Source: JAKFWI01 sp031398975 (lineage in GTDB: Bacteria; Pseudomonadota; Alphaproteobacteria; Caulobacterales; Aquidulcibacteraceae). From it: a stretch of 39,812 bases of DNA. A program made the position numbers and the translations under genes. The notes below the pieces were generated by a model. It was not told the DNA's origin, made no database searches, and was given only the letters and a program-made list of their open reading frames with translations. This document shows positions 23,395 through 31,371 of this stretch, one piece after another. The DNA lies in NCBI GenBank assembly GCA_031398975.1, contig JANNOI010000007.1, forward strand, positions 1-39,812, given 5' to 3'. Position 1 is the stretch's first letter. Each line of letters starts with the position of its first letter.

Positions 23395-23619
23395 ATGGAT
23401 GACGCGCCGATTCTGTTGCCTGCCGACCTTGTGCGGGTAGGCGTGGAGCGCCCGTTACGGATGGCCGTGGACACGCCCCCGCGCATCCGGGACGATCTGC
23501 TGAGCGCGTCCGAGCCTTTGTTTGCAAGCGCGGTGCCGAGCTATGCGACGCCCGCGAGCTTCGACTGGCGCCGCGACACGCCCCTGGCCGGCCCCGCGCC
23601 TGCGCCTTCCGACGCCTGA
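23395..23619 (+). CDS. Small hypothetical protein
   Basis: A 74-residue frame begins at the ATG at 23395 with GGGAGC 8 nt upstream, and its third codon positions are strongly G/C as in the surrounding genes. The product (PADLVRVGVERPLRMAVDTP, ending PLAGPAPAPSDA) has no signal peptide, membrane segment or motif I know. It lies alone between the GST gene and gntR. It may be real, but chance coding in GC-rich DNA is not excluded. Confidence 0.4.
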   Translation: MDDAPILLPADLVRVGVERPLRMAVDTPPRIRDDLLSASEPLFASAVPSYATPASFDWRRDTPLAGPAPAPSDA

Positions 23620-23711
23620 CTTAATTCCAAGGGCTCGGGCCCTCGCGATAAGCGATTGCTTGTCCTTAACCGGCGCGCGAGGGTGGCGGGCTGCTGTGAG
23701 GGAGGCTGTGC

Positions 23712-24389
23712 GTGACGGTCGCGAAGGGGGATGCCGGGGCCGGCTCCATGGTCGAGGCGATCGCCGATACGCTGCGGGAAGGCATCCGCCAGGGTCGCTA
23801 CATGGCCGGCCAGCGCCTCGTCGAGGCTGACATCACGCAGGAATTCAGTGTCAGCCGCGGCCCGCTGCGCGAGGCGCTGCGACGGCTGGCGGCGGAGGGC
23901 CTCGTCGATCTCCAGCACCATCGCGGGGCGCGCGTGCGCGTGCTCACCCGGCGCGAGATGGCGGATCTGCAGGCGGTGCGCGCCGCGCTCGAATCGCTGG
24001 CCGCCGCCACGGCCGCCCAGCGGGTCGCTGCCGGCGAGTTGCAAGCCGACCGCCTGCTCGACCTCACGGAGCGGATGGAGCAGGCCCTCGATGATGGCGC
24101 CATCGCGCGCTACCTCGATTGCAACCAGGCGTTCCACGACCTGCTGGTCGACTGGTCGGGCAATACGATGCTGTACGCGCTTGTCCGGCAATTGCAGATC
24201 CCGATGTTTCGCCTGCAGACGCGGGCCATGACGGGGGTCGCGGATCTGCGCCTCGCCCAGCAGGACCACCGCGCGATCGCCGCCGCCGTCATCGCCGGCT
24301 CGCCCGACGCGGCCGAAGCCGCGATGCGTTGCCACATCCACCGCTCCGACGCGAGCGCCCGCGCCTTGCCCGACGAATATTTCAGCTGA
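23712..24389 (+). CDS. GntR-family transcriptional regulator (FCD/FadR subfamily)
   Basis: This 225-residue regulator starts at the GTG at 23712. The N-terminal winged helix (about 12-75) reads TLREGIRQGRYMAGQRLVEA, then FSVSRGPLREALRRLAAEGL and VDLQHHRGARV. A helical FCD domain follows, with AVRAALESLAAATAA, a conserved NQAFHDLLVDWSGN metal/ligand motif and CHIHRSDA near the end. FCD members bind organic acids or sugar acids and usually repress a neighbouring catabolic operon. The subfamily consensus TNGTNNNACNA occurs at 25059-25069 between glcG and the cupin gene, so those genes are its likely targets. The effector is unknown. Confidence 0.9.
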   Translation: MTVAKGDAGAGSMVEAIADTLREGIRQGRYMAGQRLVEADITQEFSVSRGPLREALRRLAAEGLVDLQHHRGARVRVLTRREMADLQAVRAALESLAAATAAQRVAAGELQADRLLDLTERMEQALDDGAIARYLDCNQAFHDLLVDWSGNTMLYALVRQLQIPMFRLQTRAMTGVADLRLAQQDHRAIAAAVIAGSPDAAEAAMRCHIHRSDASARALPDEYFS

Positions 24390-24419
24390 CCGCGCCGAGG
24401 CGCAAAGACGCAAGACAAC

Positions 24420-24445
24420 GGGCCAGGCCGCTACCGACCTGGCCC
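24420..24445. terminator. Hairpin between gntR and glcG
   Basis: GGGCCAGG (24420-24427) and CCTGGCCC (24438-24445) form an 8-bp stem with a 10-nt loop, 31 bp after the gntR stop. There is no U-run. As the flanking genes converge, it may act on both strands. A 15-bp palindrome of arms TCAGACA/TGTCTGA around one base (24472-24486) lies just beyond it. Confidence 0.5.
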
Positions 24446-24488
24446 GCCCGTCTCAAACGGACATGTCTCGATCAGACAATGTCTGACA

Positions 24489-24528
24489 GGCCCAGACTTG
24501 AGGCCCAGACTTGAGGGCCCAGACTTGG
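24489..24528 (+). repeat. Three tandem copies of a 13-bp sequence
   Basis: GGCCCAGACTTGA occurs at 24489-24501 and 24502-24514, and again with a changed last base at 24516-24528. The array lies in the non-coding gap between the convergent gntR and glcG genes. It is too short to assign a role; slippage is the simplest origin. Confidence 0.75.
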
Positions 24529-24546
24529 GAGGCCCCGCCCGGCCGC

Positions 24547-24939
24547 TCAGCCGGAGACGGCGAATTCCGCGATGCCGCGGTCCTGCAGGTAATAGCCGCC
24601 CGCCACGCCGATCGCGCCGACAGTGACGTCGCCTTCCTTGATCGGGAAGCCGCCGGGCAGCAGGTTCAAAGCGGCGTCGTTCAGCACCACCGCCTTGGCC
24701 AGTTGATCACGCTGGATCGCGTCGATGAAATCGTGGGTGGGCATGCCGAAGGCGGCCGCGGTGAGCGCCTTCTTGCGTGCGGCTTCGATATTGATGGCGT
24801 GCACGCCCTCCATCCGCGCGAGCGCGATGGGGGCGCCCGCGACGTCGGTCACCACCGCCACGATCGGGCATTTTTGGGCGATTCCGGCTTCCAGCGCCCG
24901 CTTCACCAATTCTTGTGCACGTTCAACCGTAAGCGCCAT
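24547..24939 (-). CDS. GlcG/HbpS-family heme-binding protein
   Basis: This 130-residue protein matches the GlcG/HbpS family throughout: TVERAQELVKRALEAGIAQ, VVTDVAGAPIALARMEGVHA, INIEAARKKALTAAAFGMPT, ALNLLPGGFPIKEGDVTVGA and IGVAGGYYLQDRGIAEFAV. Family members form octamers; HbpS binds heme and senses redox state, whereas GlcG-type proteins sit in glycolate and other catabolic clusters without a firm role. No signal peptide is seen, so this copy is cytoplasmic. It is divergent from the cupin gene across a putative GntR operator. Confidence 0.88.
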   Translation of the reverse strand: MALTVERAQELVKRALEAGIAQKCPIVAVVTDVAGAPIALARMEGVHAINIEAARKKALTAAAFGMPTHDFIDAIQRDQLAKAVVLNDAALNLLPGGFPIKEGDVTVGAIGVAGGYYLQDRGIAEFAVSG

Positions 24940-25057
24940 GACGTCTCCTATCCATGCTTATGCGCCAGCCTCGCCCGGGTCGCCCCGCCCGCCTTGCGGC
25001 CGGCGCGGGTACGACTGCCTATTGTTTGGGCGCCCCCGCTCTTGCAAGCTCCCGCGT

Positions 25058-25070
25058 TTTGTAGGACAAA
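25058..25070 (+). promoter_or_regulatory. Putative GntR (FadR-subfamily) operator
   Basis: TTTGTAGGACAAA (25058-25070) is a perfect inverted repeat with 5-bp arms around AGG. Its core, 25059-25069, fits the FadR-subfamily consensus TNGTNNNACNA exactly. It lies in the divergent gap between glcG (starting 24939) and the cupin gene (starting 25096), with the regulator gene nearby. A related copy sits upstream of the TonB receptor at 26044-26054. Confidence 0.65.
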
Positions 25071-25095
25071 GTTCCAAGCAGGAGTGAGGTGCGCA

Positions 25096-25956
25096 ATGGA
25101 TATCGTGGCCCCCGATGGGATGCAATGGCGCCGCGGACCGGAGCATCGCTCCGGCGGGGTGATGTTCAAGGATCTGTTCGAGGGCGGCCCGGGCCCGGGC
25201 AATTACTGGCTGACGCTCGTCCATGTGGACGAGTATTCGGCCCCGACGCACCGGCATAATTTCGACCAGGTGCGCTTCATGCTCGACGGCCAGTTCGGCT
25301 TCGGCGAGCAGGTCCAGCCGCCCGGCTCGGTGGGTTATTTCACCGCCGGCCTGCCCTACACCCAGCAATCCATGGGGCCGTGCGTCCATCTGCTGCTGCA
25401 ATGCGAGGGCGCGGACGCCGATCCCTATATCAGCGCCGATCAGCTCAGCGCCGCGGTTACAGCGCTGAAAGAGACCGGCCGGTTCGAGAACGGCCATTAT
25501 ATCGACGGCTCCGGCTCGGGCGTGCGCAAGGACGGGTTCGAGGCGAGCTGGGAGTACACGATCGGGCGGCCCGTTTCGTACCCGAAGCCCCGCTATGAGC
25601 GCCCGCTCATCATGCAGCCGGAGGTGTTCGCCTTCCGGCCGGACCCCGACCAGCCGGGCGTGCAGTGGAAGCGCCTGGGCGTGTTCACCGAGCGCGGGAT
25701 CGAGATTTCCTTCCTTAAGATTGAGTCGGGCGCGAGCGCGGTGATCGAGGCCGCCGGATCGCCGGTCTTGTTCTATGTCCTGGCGGGCGCCGGCGTCCTT
25801 CCCGTCGGAAAGGGGGACGCGCTACAAGACGCCCGAGAGGACGCGCCTCTACGCCGCTGGGCGAAGGGCGAGGCGCTGCGGCTTTCGCCCGGGGAGACGG
25901 GGCGGCTTGCGTGCACGGACGAGGCGACGCTGTTCGTTCTGCGCCTGCCGAGCTGA
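25096..25956 (+). CDS. Cupin-domain protein of unknown function
   Basis: This 286-residue protein is preceded by GGAGTGAGGTGCGCA at its ATG. The first β-barrel has YWLTLVHVDEYSAPTHRHNF, DQVRFMLDGQFGFGEQVQPP and GSVGYFTAGLPYTQQSM, a cupin pattern in which THRH and the later LLLQ strand could hold a metal. A second, more diverged barrel-like half runs from about 190 to 286 (ISFLKIESGASAVIEAAGSP, LFYVLAGAGVLPVGKGDA, GETGRLACTDEATLFVL), so a bicupin is likely. Bicupins include dioxygenases and isomerases. The neighbourhood (GntR, GlcG, TonB receptor) suggests breakdown of an imported compound. I do not know the substrate. Confidence 0.7.
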   Translation: MDIVAPDGMQWRRGPEHRSGGVMFKDLFEGGPGPGNYWLTLVHVDEYSAPTHRHNFDQVRFMLDGQFGFGEQVQPPGSVGYFTAGLPYTQQSMGPCVHLLLQCEGADADPYISADQLSAAVTALKETGRFENGHYIDGSGSGVRKDGFEASWEYTIGRPVSYPKPRYERPLIMQPEVFAFRPDPDQPGVQWKRLGVFTERGIEISFLKIESGASAVIEAAGSPVLFYVLAGAGVLPVGKGDALQDAREDAPLRRWAKGEALRLSPGETGRLACTDEATLFVLRLPS

Positions 25957-26043
25957 TCGCGCGCCGGCCGCACGCGCGCAGCGGCTGCCACCTCCGCGTG
26001 CAATCGCGATGGTCAAGGCGCATTAACTTCATTTCAATGTTCT

Positions 26044-26054
26044 GAGTCCTACAA
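26044..26054 (-). promoter_or_regulatory. Second, imperfect GntR operator candidate
   Basis: The minus strand reads TTGTAGGACTC, sharing its first nine bases with the operator core at 25059-25069. One consensus position of TNGTNNNACNA is lost. It lies about 120 bp upstream of the TonB receptor ATG. A 12-bp palindrome, ATGCAGCTGCAT (26099-26110), lies between the two and might be another regulator site. Confidence 0.4.
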
Positions 26055-26171
26055 CCTGCATAAGGCGCTGTGGCGCCTAAGCGACACCGCTGCGTAAAAT
26101 GCAGCTGCATATTGTCTTACGATTTTATTTGGCTTTTTTGTCTCTCAATAACTAATCGGGAGGAGCGATCA

Positions 26172-28490
26172 ATGAGTGGGCAGGCACGCGGGCGTGGGTA
26201 TCTAGGATTTTGGGCGTCAACCTCGTTGTTGGCGCTTTTGTCGTCGGGGCCCGCTGTCGCCCAGGCGCCGGAGGCCGGCGAAGAGGTCGGCAACGGGGAG
26301 ATCGTCGTCACCGCGCGGAAGCGGGCCGAGACGCTCCTCGACACGCCGGTCGCGGTCACCGCGCTCCGCGCGGACGATCTCGAGCAGCGCGGCCTGGGCG
26401 ATATCGCCGAGGTCGCCAATTCGGTGCCGAACGTCTCGTTCAGCGGCGGCTCGGGCGATAGCGGCGTGGGTTCGGCGGTGATCTTCATCCGCGGCGTGGG
26501 CCAGACCGATTACGCCAATTCCTCCGACCCGGGCGTCGGCACCTATATCGACGGCGTCTATCTGGGCCGCTCCATCGGGGGCGTGCTGGAACTGGCCGAC
26601 ATCGCCCAGGTGGAAGTGCTGCGCGGGCCCCAGGGCACGCTGTTCGGCAAGAACACGATCGGCGGCGCGATCAACATCACCACCACGCGCCCCTCGTTCA
26701 CCAATCGCGGCTCCGTCGCGGTCACCGCCGGCGAGGACAATCGCCTCAACCTGGACGCCGAGGGCGATATCCGCTTCACGGAAGACCTCGCCGGGCGCCT
26801 CGCCATCTCGACGCGCAAGCAGGACGGGTTCGTGAAGCGGCTGAACGGCGGCGACGATACCGGCGCCGAGGAATCCTATACCGGCCGCGCAACGCTGCTC
26901 TACAACGCGACCGACCGGCTGACGATCCAACTCTCCGGCGACTATTCCGATATCGGCGGCACCACCCCGCGCGTGGTGACCAACATCAATCCCACAGGCC
27001 AATTGGCTTCGAGCTGGAACGCCTTCTTCAGCGGCGGCGGGCAATTGGTCAGCAACGAGTTTTCCACCAGCGATCTGCGTTCCACCAACGCCACCGGCTC
27101 GTTCGACAATTCCTACGAGGGGGGCGGCGCCTCCCTGCGGGTGGAGTACGAGCTGACGCCCGACATCGACATCCGCTCCATCAGCGCCTATCGCGGGTTT
27201 GAGGCCTTCTCGGAGGCCGACCAGGACGGCCAGAGCATCGATTGGGGCTTCGTCCGCTACACGGATGAGCAGGAACAGCTCAGCCAGGAGTTCAACCTCC
27301 TCGGCACGAGCCTCAACGACCGGCTGGAGTGGATCGTCGGTCTCTATTATTTCACCGAAAACGCCGACGCGAACCAGTTCATCGATCTCGCCGCGCCGAT
27401 CATTCGGTTCACCAGCCTCTATTCCACCGACACGACAAGCTACGCCGCGTTCGGGGAAGCGACGTTGAAGGTCACAGAGAAATTCTCCTTCTCCCTCGGG
27501 GGCCGCTACACGCGGGACGAGAAAGAGTTTTTCGCCTCGACGTTCTGCCGTCCGGAAATCGACATCGATTTTTCCGGCGCCTGCCAAACCCCGATCGACG
27601 GCATCGATTATTACCTGCCCCCGACGCGGACGGATGATTCCTGGGACTCGGTCGATCCGCGTCTGGGGCTGCAATTCAAGCCGACCGAAGATCTGCTGCT
27701 CTACGCCACCTATTCCACCGGCTTTAAAAGCGGCGGCTTCAACGCCCGCGCGAACGCCTCCAATTTCGTGCTCGCGGTCGATCCCGAGACGGTGGATTCC
27801 TATGAGATCGGCTTCAAGGGCTCGTTCGACGAGGGCCGCCTGCAGATCTCAGCCACCGCGTTCCGATACGATTACGAGGACCTTCAGGTCACCTATACCG
27901 GCAGCGTGGATCTGGACGGCGCCGGCGGCAACCCCGCGGTCAGCACCGGCTATGTCGACAATGTCGGCGCGGCCGAGGTGCAGGGCGTGGAACTGGAAGC
28001 AGTGGTCCGCCCGATCGACTATCTGACCGTGAACTTCGCCGCCGGCTACACCGACAGCGAGATCACCCAGCTGGATCAGGCCTTCATCGACCAGGTGTTC
28101 AATGGCACGGGAGTGACCGTATCCACCGCCAACGAATTGCCGCGCACGCCGGAACTGACGTTTAATATCGGCGCCGAGCTGCGCACGCCAGTGTTCGGCG
28201 GCGACGTGACTTGGCGGGCGGACTGGGCGTTCGTGGACGAGCAATTCAGCGAAATCCAGAACTTCGAGGCGACCAAATCGCCCGCGCACACCAATCTGAA
28301 CGGCCGCATCGCTTACACGCCCGAGAACGAACGCTACGTGCTCGCGCTCTACGGCAAAAACCTGACGGACGAAGTCTACGCCGTGAACGGCTTCCTTCCC
28401 GATGGCGGCAACGGCGCGCAGACGCTGATCGTCCCCAACGAGCCCCGCGAGCTGGGCGTGCAAGTGCGTGTCAAGTTCGGCGAGAACTGA
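26172..28490 (+). CDS. TonB-dependent outer-membrane receptor
   Basis: This 772-residue receptor starts at the ATG at 26172 after GGAGGAGCGATCA. A signal peptide (about 1-30, ending GPAVAQ) and a TonB box (GEIVVTARKRAETLLDTPVA) precede a plug with LEQRGLGDIAEVANSVPNVS, VIFIRGVGQTDYANSSDPGV, then TYIDGVYLGRS and VEVLRGPQGTLFGKNTIGGA. The long barrel includes LLLYATYSTGFKSGGFNAR and ends in a short LGVQVRVKFGEN. This is the Caulobacter/sphingomonad-type receptor class, which imports sugars, aromatic compounds or other organics rather than only siderophores. A hairpin terminator follows directly. With the cupin and GlcG genes upstream it probably imports the compound they process. Confidence 0.93.
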   Translation: MSGQARGRGYLGFWASTSLLALLSSGPAVAQAPEAGEEVGNGEIVVTARKRAETLLDTPVAVTALRADDLEQRGLGDIAEVANSVPNVSFSGGSGDSGVGSAVIFIRGVGQTDYANSSDPGVGTYIDGVYLGRSIGGVLELADIAQVEVLRGPQGTLFGKNTIGGAINITTTRPSFTNRGSVAVTAGEDNRLNLDAEGDIRFTEDLAGRLAISTRKQDGFVKRLNGGDDTGAEESYTGRATLLYNATDRLTIQLSGDYSDIGGTTPRVVTNINPTGQLASSWNAFFSGGGQLVSNEFSTSDLRSTNATGSFDNSYEGGGASLRVEYELTPDIDIRSISAYRGFEAFSEADQDGQSIDWGFVRYTDEQEQLSQEFNLLGTSLNDRLEWIVGLYYFTENADANQFIDLAAPIIRFTSLYSTDTTSYAAFGEATLKVTEKFSFSLGGRYTRDEKEFFASTFCRPEIDIDFSGACQTPIDGIDYYLPPTRTDDSWDSVDPRLGLQFKPTEDLLLYATYSTGFKSGGFNARANASNFVLAVDPETVDSYEIGFKGSFDEGRLQISATAFRYDYEDLQVTYTGSVDLDGAGGNPAVSTGYVDNVGAAEVQGVELEAVVRPIDYLTVNFAAGYTDSEITQLDQAFIDQVFNGTGVTVSTANELPRTPELTFNIGAELRTPVFGGDVTWRADWAFVDEQFSEIQNFEATKSPAHTNLNGRIAYTPENERYVLALYGKNLTDEVYAVNGFLPDGGNGAQTLIVPNEPRELGVQVRVKFGEN

Positions 28491-28514
28491 GAACGTAAAC
28501 AGAGACAAGAAAAG

Positions 28515-28548
28515 ACCGCCGCGACTTTCGGGTCGCGGCGGTTCTTTT
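28515..28548 (+). terminator. Strong Rho-independent terminator
   Basis: ACCGCCGCGAC (28515-28525) pairs perfectly with GTCGCGGCGGT (28532-28542) around a 6-nt loop and is followed by TCTTTT. It ends the receptor transcript 24 bp after its stop. The convergent coiled-coil gene ends at 28562, so read-through in both directions is limited. Confidence 0.9.
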
Positions 28549-28561
28549 AGGCCTAACGAGT

Positions 28562-29986
28562 TTAAGAGGGCTGGATCTCGGCGTAGCGCCGGCCCGCCTC
28601 GCCGCCCGCGCCCTGCATCAGCGCACGCGCCTGTGCGATCCATTGCTCCCGCACGATCCGCCCGCGTAGGTTCAGATACTGGTCCACCCAGGCGATATTG
28701 GCTTCCGACCACGCCGCGATCTGATCGAAATGGTAGACGCCGAGCGCATTCAGCGTCGATTCCGCCTGCGGCGGGACGCCCTCGATCAGGCGCAGATCGT
28801 CGGGGGCGCCCGCGCGCGGGGCGCTGAGGGCGGAAGGCCGCTCGAGCCGCAGCGGGCCTGCCGCCGCCGCAGGCTCCGCCTTGGGCGGCGCAGGCTCCAC
28901 CGGCGCAGGTACAAGCGCGGGCGCAGGCTTCGCTTCAGGCGGGGCGGCGCGTTCTGCGTTGAGCCGCTCAGACAGCACCGTCTCCAAATGGCGCACCCGC
29001 GCCTCGAGATAGCGGCCCTTCCAGCGCGCGCGGATTAGATCGTCCTCGGCGTCGGCCAGGCGCACGCCGGCTTCCGCGGCTTTCACGCCCTCCGCCCTCG
29101 CCTCCGCCAGGAGCCGCTCCAGATCCTCGATGCGGGCGCGCAAGCCCTCGGCGTCCTGGGTTAACACGCCCGCGCGGCGTTCGAGATAGAGTGTGCGCCA
29201 GCGGGCGCGGGCTTGGGCTTCGCGATCCTCCTCCGTCTCGGGAACGGGGACGGGGATTGGCGTGGGGGCCGGCTCTGCGGCGCGCATCTCAGCGCGGCTT
29301 GCCGCCTCGAGATAGGCCACGCGGGCGGTGAGATAGCGATTGCGCCAGCGGATCAGGGTGAGTTCGTCCTCCTGGGCCGGTTCCGGCGTGGGCGCCGGTT
29401 CGGGCGCGGGCTCGGCGGGGGGCGGCAGGGCCGGGGCGACCTCCGCGGCGGCTTCCAGCACGGCGGTCCGGCGTTCGAAGTAGCGGAGGCGCCATTTCAG
29501 CGCGGGATCGGGCTCGGCTTCCAGCGCCGCGATGGGGGTCTGCGGCTCGGCGGCCTCCGCGGCGGCGCGCGCCGCGGCGCGGGCGGCCTCCACCTCCTGC
29601 TGCAGCGCTGCGATACGGTCGGTATATTCGGTGACGTCGAGGGCCGCGACCGGGCGGGCGGGGCCGCCGGCGCGCTCCAATTCCGCCACCCTCAGGCGCA
29701 AGACGTCGGCCTCCGCGCCGCGCCCGCGCGCCTCCGCGAGCGCGCGCTCGAGCTCGGCGATGCGGATGCGGTAGGCCTGGGCGTTGGGCGTGAACAGGCC
29801 GGACGCGCTGGGGCTCCGCCCGCCCACCGCCAGCTCCAGCAATTCCGAGCGCAGCGCGCGGCGCTCCGCCCGCAGGGCCGCGAACCGCGGGGCGAGGCGC
29901 CGCGCATGCCAGAACCAGCCCGCCACCCCACCGAACAGCGCGGCCGACAACAGCAAGCCCCAAACCTGCGCGATCAGATAGGCCAT
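28562..29986 (-). CDS. Membrane-anchored coiled-coil protein with C-terminal helix-hairpin-helix domain
   Basis: This 474-residue protein starts at the ATG at 29986. An N-terminal membrane helix (LIAQVWGLLLSAALFGGVAG) is followed by a long Ala/Glu/Arg-rich coiled coil interrupted by Pro-rich linkers. Within it a motif of the form W+.RY...R...LE recurs (KWRLRYFERRTAVLEAA, RWRNRYLTARVAYLEAA, RWRTLYLERRAGVL, RWKGRYLEARVRHLE). The end is a helix-hairpin-helix-like domain, DDLRLIEGVPPQAESTLNAL then GVYHFDQIAAWSEANIAWVD, as found at the C-terminus of some NuoE and L21-type proteins. It lies 22 bp after the OmpA gene in one operon. A structural envelope or scaffold role is inferred. Confidence 0.75.
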   Translation of the reverse strand: MAYLIAQVWGLLLSAALFGGVAGWFWHARRLAPRFAALRAERRALRSELLELAVGGRSPSASGLFTPNAQAYRIRIAELERALAEARGRGAEADVLRLRVAELERAGGPARPVAALDVTEYTDRIAALQQEVEAARAAARAAAEAAEPQTPIAALEAEPDPALKWRLRYFERRTAVLEAAAEVAPALPPPAEPAPEPAPTPEPAQEDELTLIRWRNRYLTARVAYLEAASRAEMRAAEPAPTPIPVPVPETEEDREAQARARWRTLYLERRAGVLTQDAEGLRARIEDLERLLAEARAEGVKAAEAGVRLADAEDDLIRARWKGRYLEARVRHLETVLSERLNAERAAPPEAKPAPALVPAPVEPAPPKAEPAAAAGPLRLERPSALSAPRAGAPDDLRLIEGVPPQAESTLNALGVYHFDQIAAWSEANIAWVDQYLNLRGRIVREQWIAQARALMQGAGGEAGRRYAEIQPS

Positions 29987-30008
29987 GGGGCGGCTCCCCC
30001 GCGCGCGC

Positions 30009-31121
30009 TCACGTGCGCACGCTGAATTCGATGCGGCGATTGGCGGCCTGCCCGCGCGCGGTCGCGTTCGAGGCGGCGGGCCGCTCGGCGCCGAAGCCCG
30101 TGGCCTTGAGCCTCGTTCGCGCCACGCCCTGGCCGGCCAGATAGTCGCGCACCGCCTCCGCCCGGGCCTGGGAGAGGGCAAGGTTGACCCCCGGCGCGCC
30201 GCGGGAATCGGTGTGGCCGGCGATTTCGATCGCGTACCGGTCGCACCGGCGCGCCACCGCGGCCACCGCATCGATCGCGCGACGGCTCGCGTCGGCGATC
30301 ACCGCGGAGCCGGTATCGAAGGTGATGACGTTGCGGGCCATGATCCGCGTAAACGCCTCCTGGCATTGTTCGGGCTTGGCGCTAGCAAGGTTGATGCCGG
30401 CCAGTTCCGGGATCGCGCCCGCCAGCCCCTGCCCCGTGACCGTGACGTCCACCACCGTCTCGAACCGCGCCGAGGCGGCCTCGGCATAATGGGCGCGCAC
30501 CGCGCGCGCGGCCTCCTCCGCGCCTTCTCCGAGGATCACAAGGCGGCGGTCCTCCAGGCGCGCCTCTCCCGTCTGCAGGGTGGCGATCTGGGCCAGCGCG
30601 TCCTGGGCGGCGGCGATCCAGGCGGGATCGGGCCGGGCTTTGGCGGGCGCGGTCGCCTCGTCGCGGACGCCGGCGGGGAACAGCGACTGCGCCCGCCGGC
30701 GCAGCGCCGCGCGCGCGGCCTCAGACGGCGCGGCCCCGGAAAAACGCACCTCCCCCTTGGCCGACGTGGCGATCCAGCGCGCGGGCGGCGCCCCCGCGGC
30801 GGGCGCAAAGCGGGCCTCCACCGCGGTCACGCCCCCAGCCCAGGCGCCGCCAGGGCCGGCCGCCTTCAGCACCGCCCGCTCCGCCCGCGCCGCCGCCGCC
30901 GCCGAGGGGGCCGCCCCCGTCAGCACCGCCTTCTGGCCCACCATGTCCAAGCGGGCGAACGCGAGCCCGTTCACCTCCAGCGCCAGCCCACCAAGCGCGG
31001 CGAGACGCTGCTCGATATAAGCGGGCGAGGCCTGGTGGCGGCCGAACAGCGCCCAGAGGAGCACGAAAGCCGCCCCCGCCAGCCCCGCGCAGACGCCCGC
31101 CCAATCCCGTCCGCCCTGCAT
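30009..31121 (-). CDS. OmpA-family protein with BON-like domains
   Basis: This 370-residue protein starts at the ATG at 31121. A single membrane helix at about 10-28 (GVCAGLAGAAFVLLWALFG) is followed by two BON-like repeats (LALEVNGLAFARLDMVGQKA and the later RFETVVDVTVTGQGLAGA). The C-terminal OmpA domain (about 255-370) has FDTGSAVIADASRRAIDAVA, the peptidoglycan-binding IEIAGHTDSRGAPGVNLALS and GFGAERPAASNATARGQAAN. The domain should grip peptidoglycan while the helix holds the protein in the inner membrane. It is the middle gene of a three-gene operon with a small membrane protein and the coiled-coil protein. Confidence 0.88.
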   Translation of the reverse strand: MQGGRDWAGVCAGLAGAAFVLLWALFGRHQASPAYIEQRLAALGGLALEVNGLAFARLDMVGQKAVLTGAAPSAAAAARAERAVLKAAGPGGAWAGGVTAVEARFAPAAGAPPARWIATSAKGEVRFSGAAPSEAARAALRRRAQSLFPAGVRDEATAPAKARPDPAWIAAAQDALAQIATLQTGEARLEDRRLVILGEGAEEAARAVRAHYAEAASARFETVVDVTVTGQGLAGAIPELAGINLASAKPEQCQEAFTRIMARNVITFDTGSAVIADASRRAIDAVAAVARRCDRYAIEIAGHTDSRGAPGVNLALSQARAEAVRDYLAGQGVARTRLKATGFGAERPAASNATARGQAANRRIEFSVRT

Positions 31122-31153
31122 GACCCGCTCCTCCGGGTTGGCGCCAACCCACC

Positions 31154-31333
31154 TCAGTCGCGCTTCAGCGCCGCCTTCGCCTCCCGCAGGCGCGCGCGAA
31201 GACCCTGGACGTCGCCGTCCAGGTCCATCAAATGAGCGCCCAGCGCTGCGCGATGCACCCCCGCCCCCGCCACGAAGCCGATCGCCGTCGCCAGCAGGAA
31301 CAACACGCAATAGTGCAGCACCAACACCGTCAT
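31154..31333 (-). CDS. Small single-pass membrane protein
   Basis: This 59-residue protein starts at the ATG at 31333 with GGGAGCGGGCG upstream. Residues 4-27 form one membrane helix (VLHYCVLFLLATAIGFVAGA), followed by a charged helical tail (GDVQGLRARLREAKAALKRD) that could form a short coiled coil. It precedes the OmpA gene by 32 bp on the same strand, and the downstream coiled-coil gene has the same plan of N-terminal helix plus coiled coil. I do not recognise a family. Confidence 0.65.
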   Translation of the reverse strand: MTVLVLHYCVLFLLATAIGFVAGAGVHRAALGAHLMDLDGDVQGLRARLREAKAALKRD

Positions 31334-31371
31334 CGCCCGCTCCCGTGCGCGCCTCGCCCTACCATGATCGC

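Noticed and set aside
26217..27674. 485-codon minus-strand frame inside the TonB receptor gene
   Set aside because: It is antisense to a clear receptor gene with signal peptide, TonB box and plug motifs, and shows no recognisable domain.
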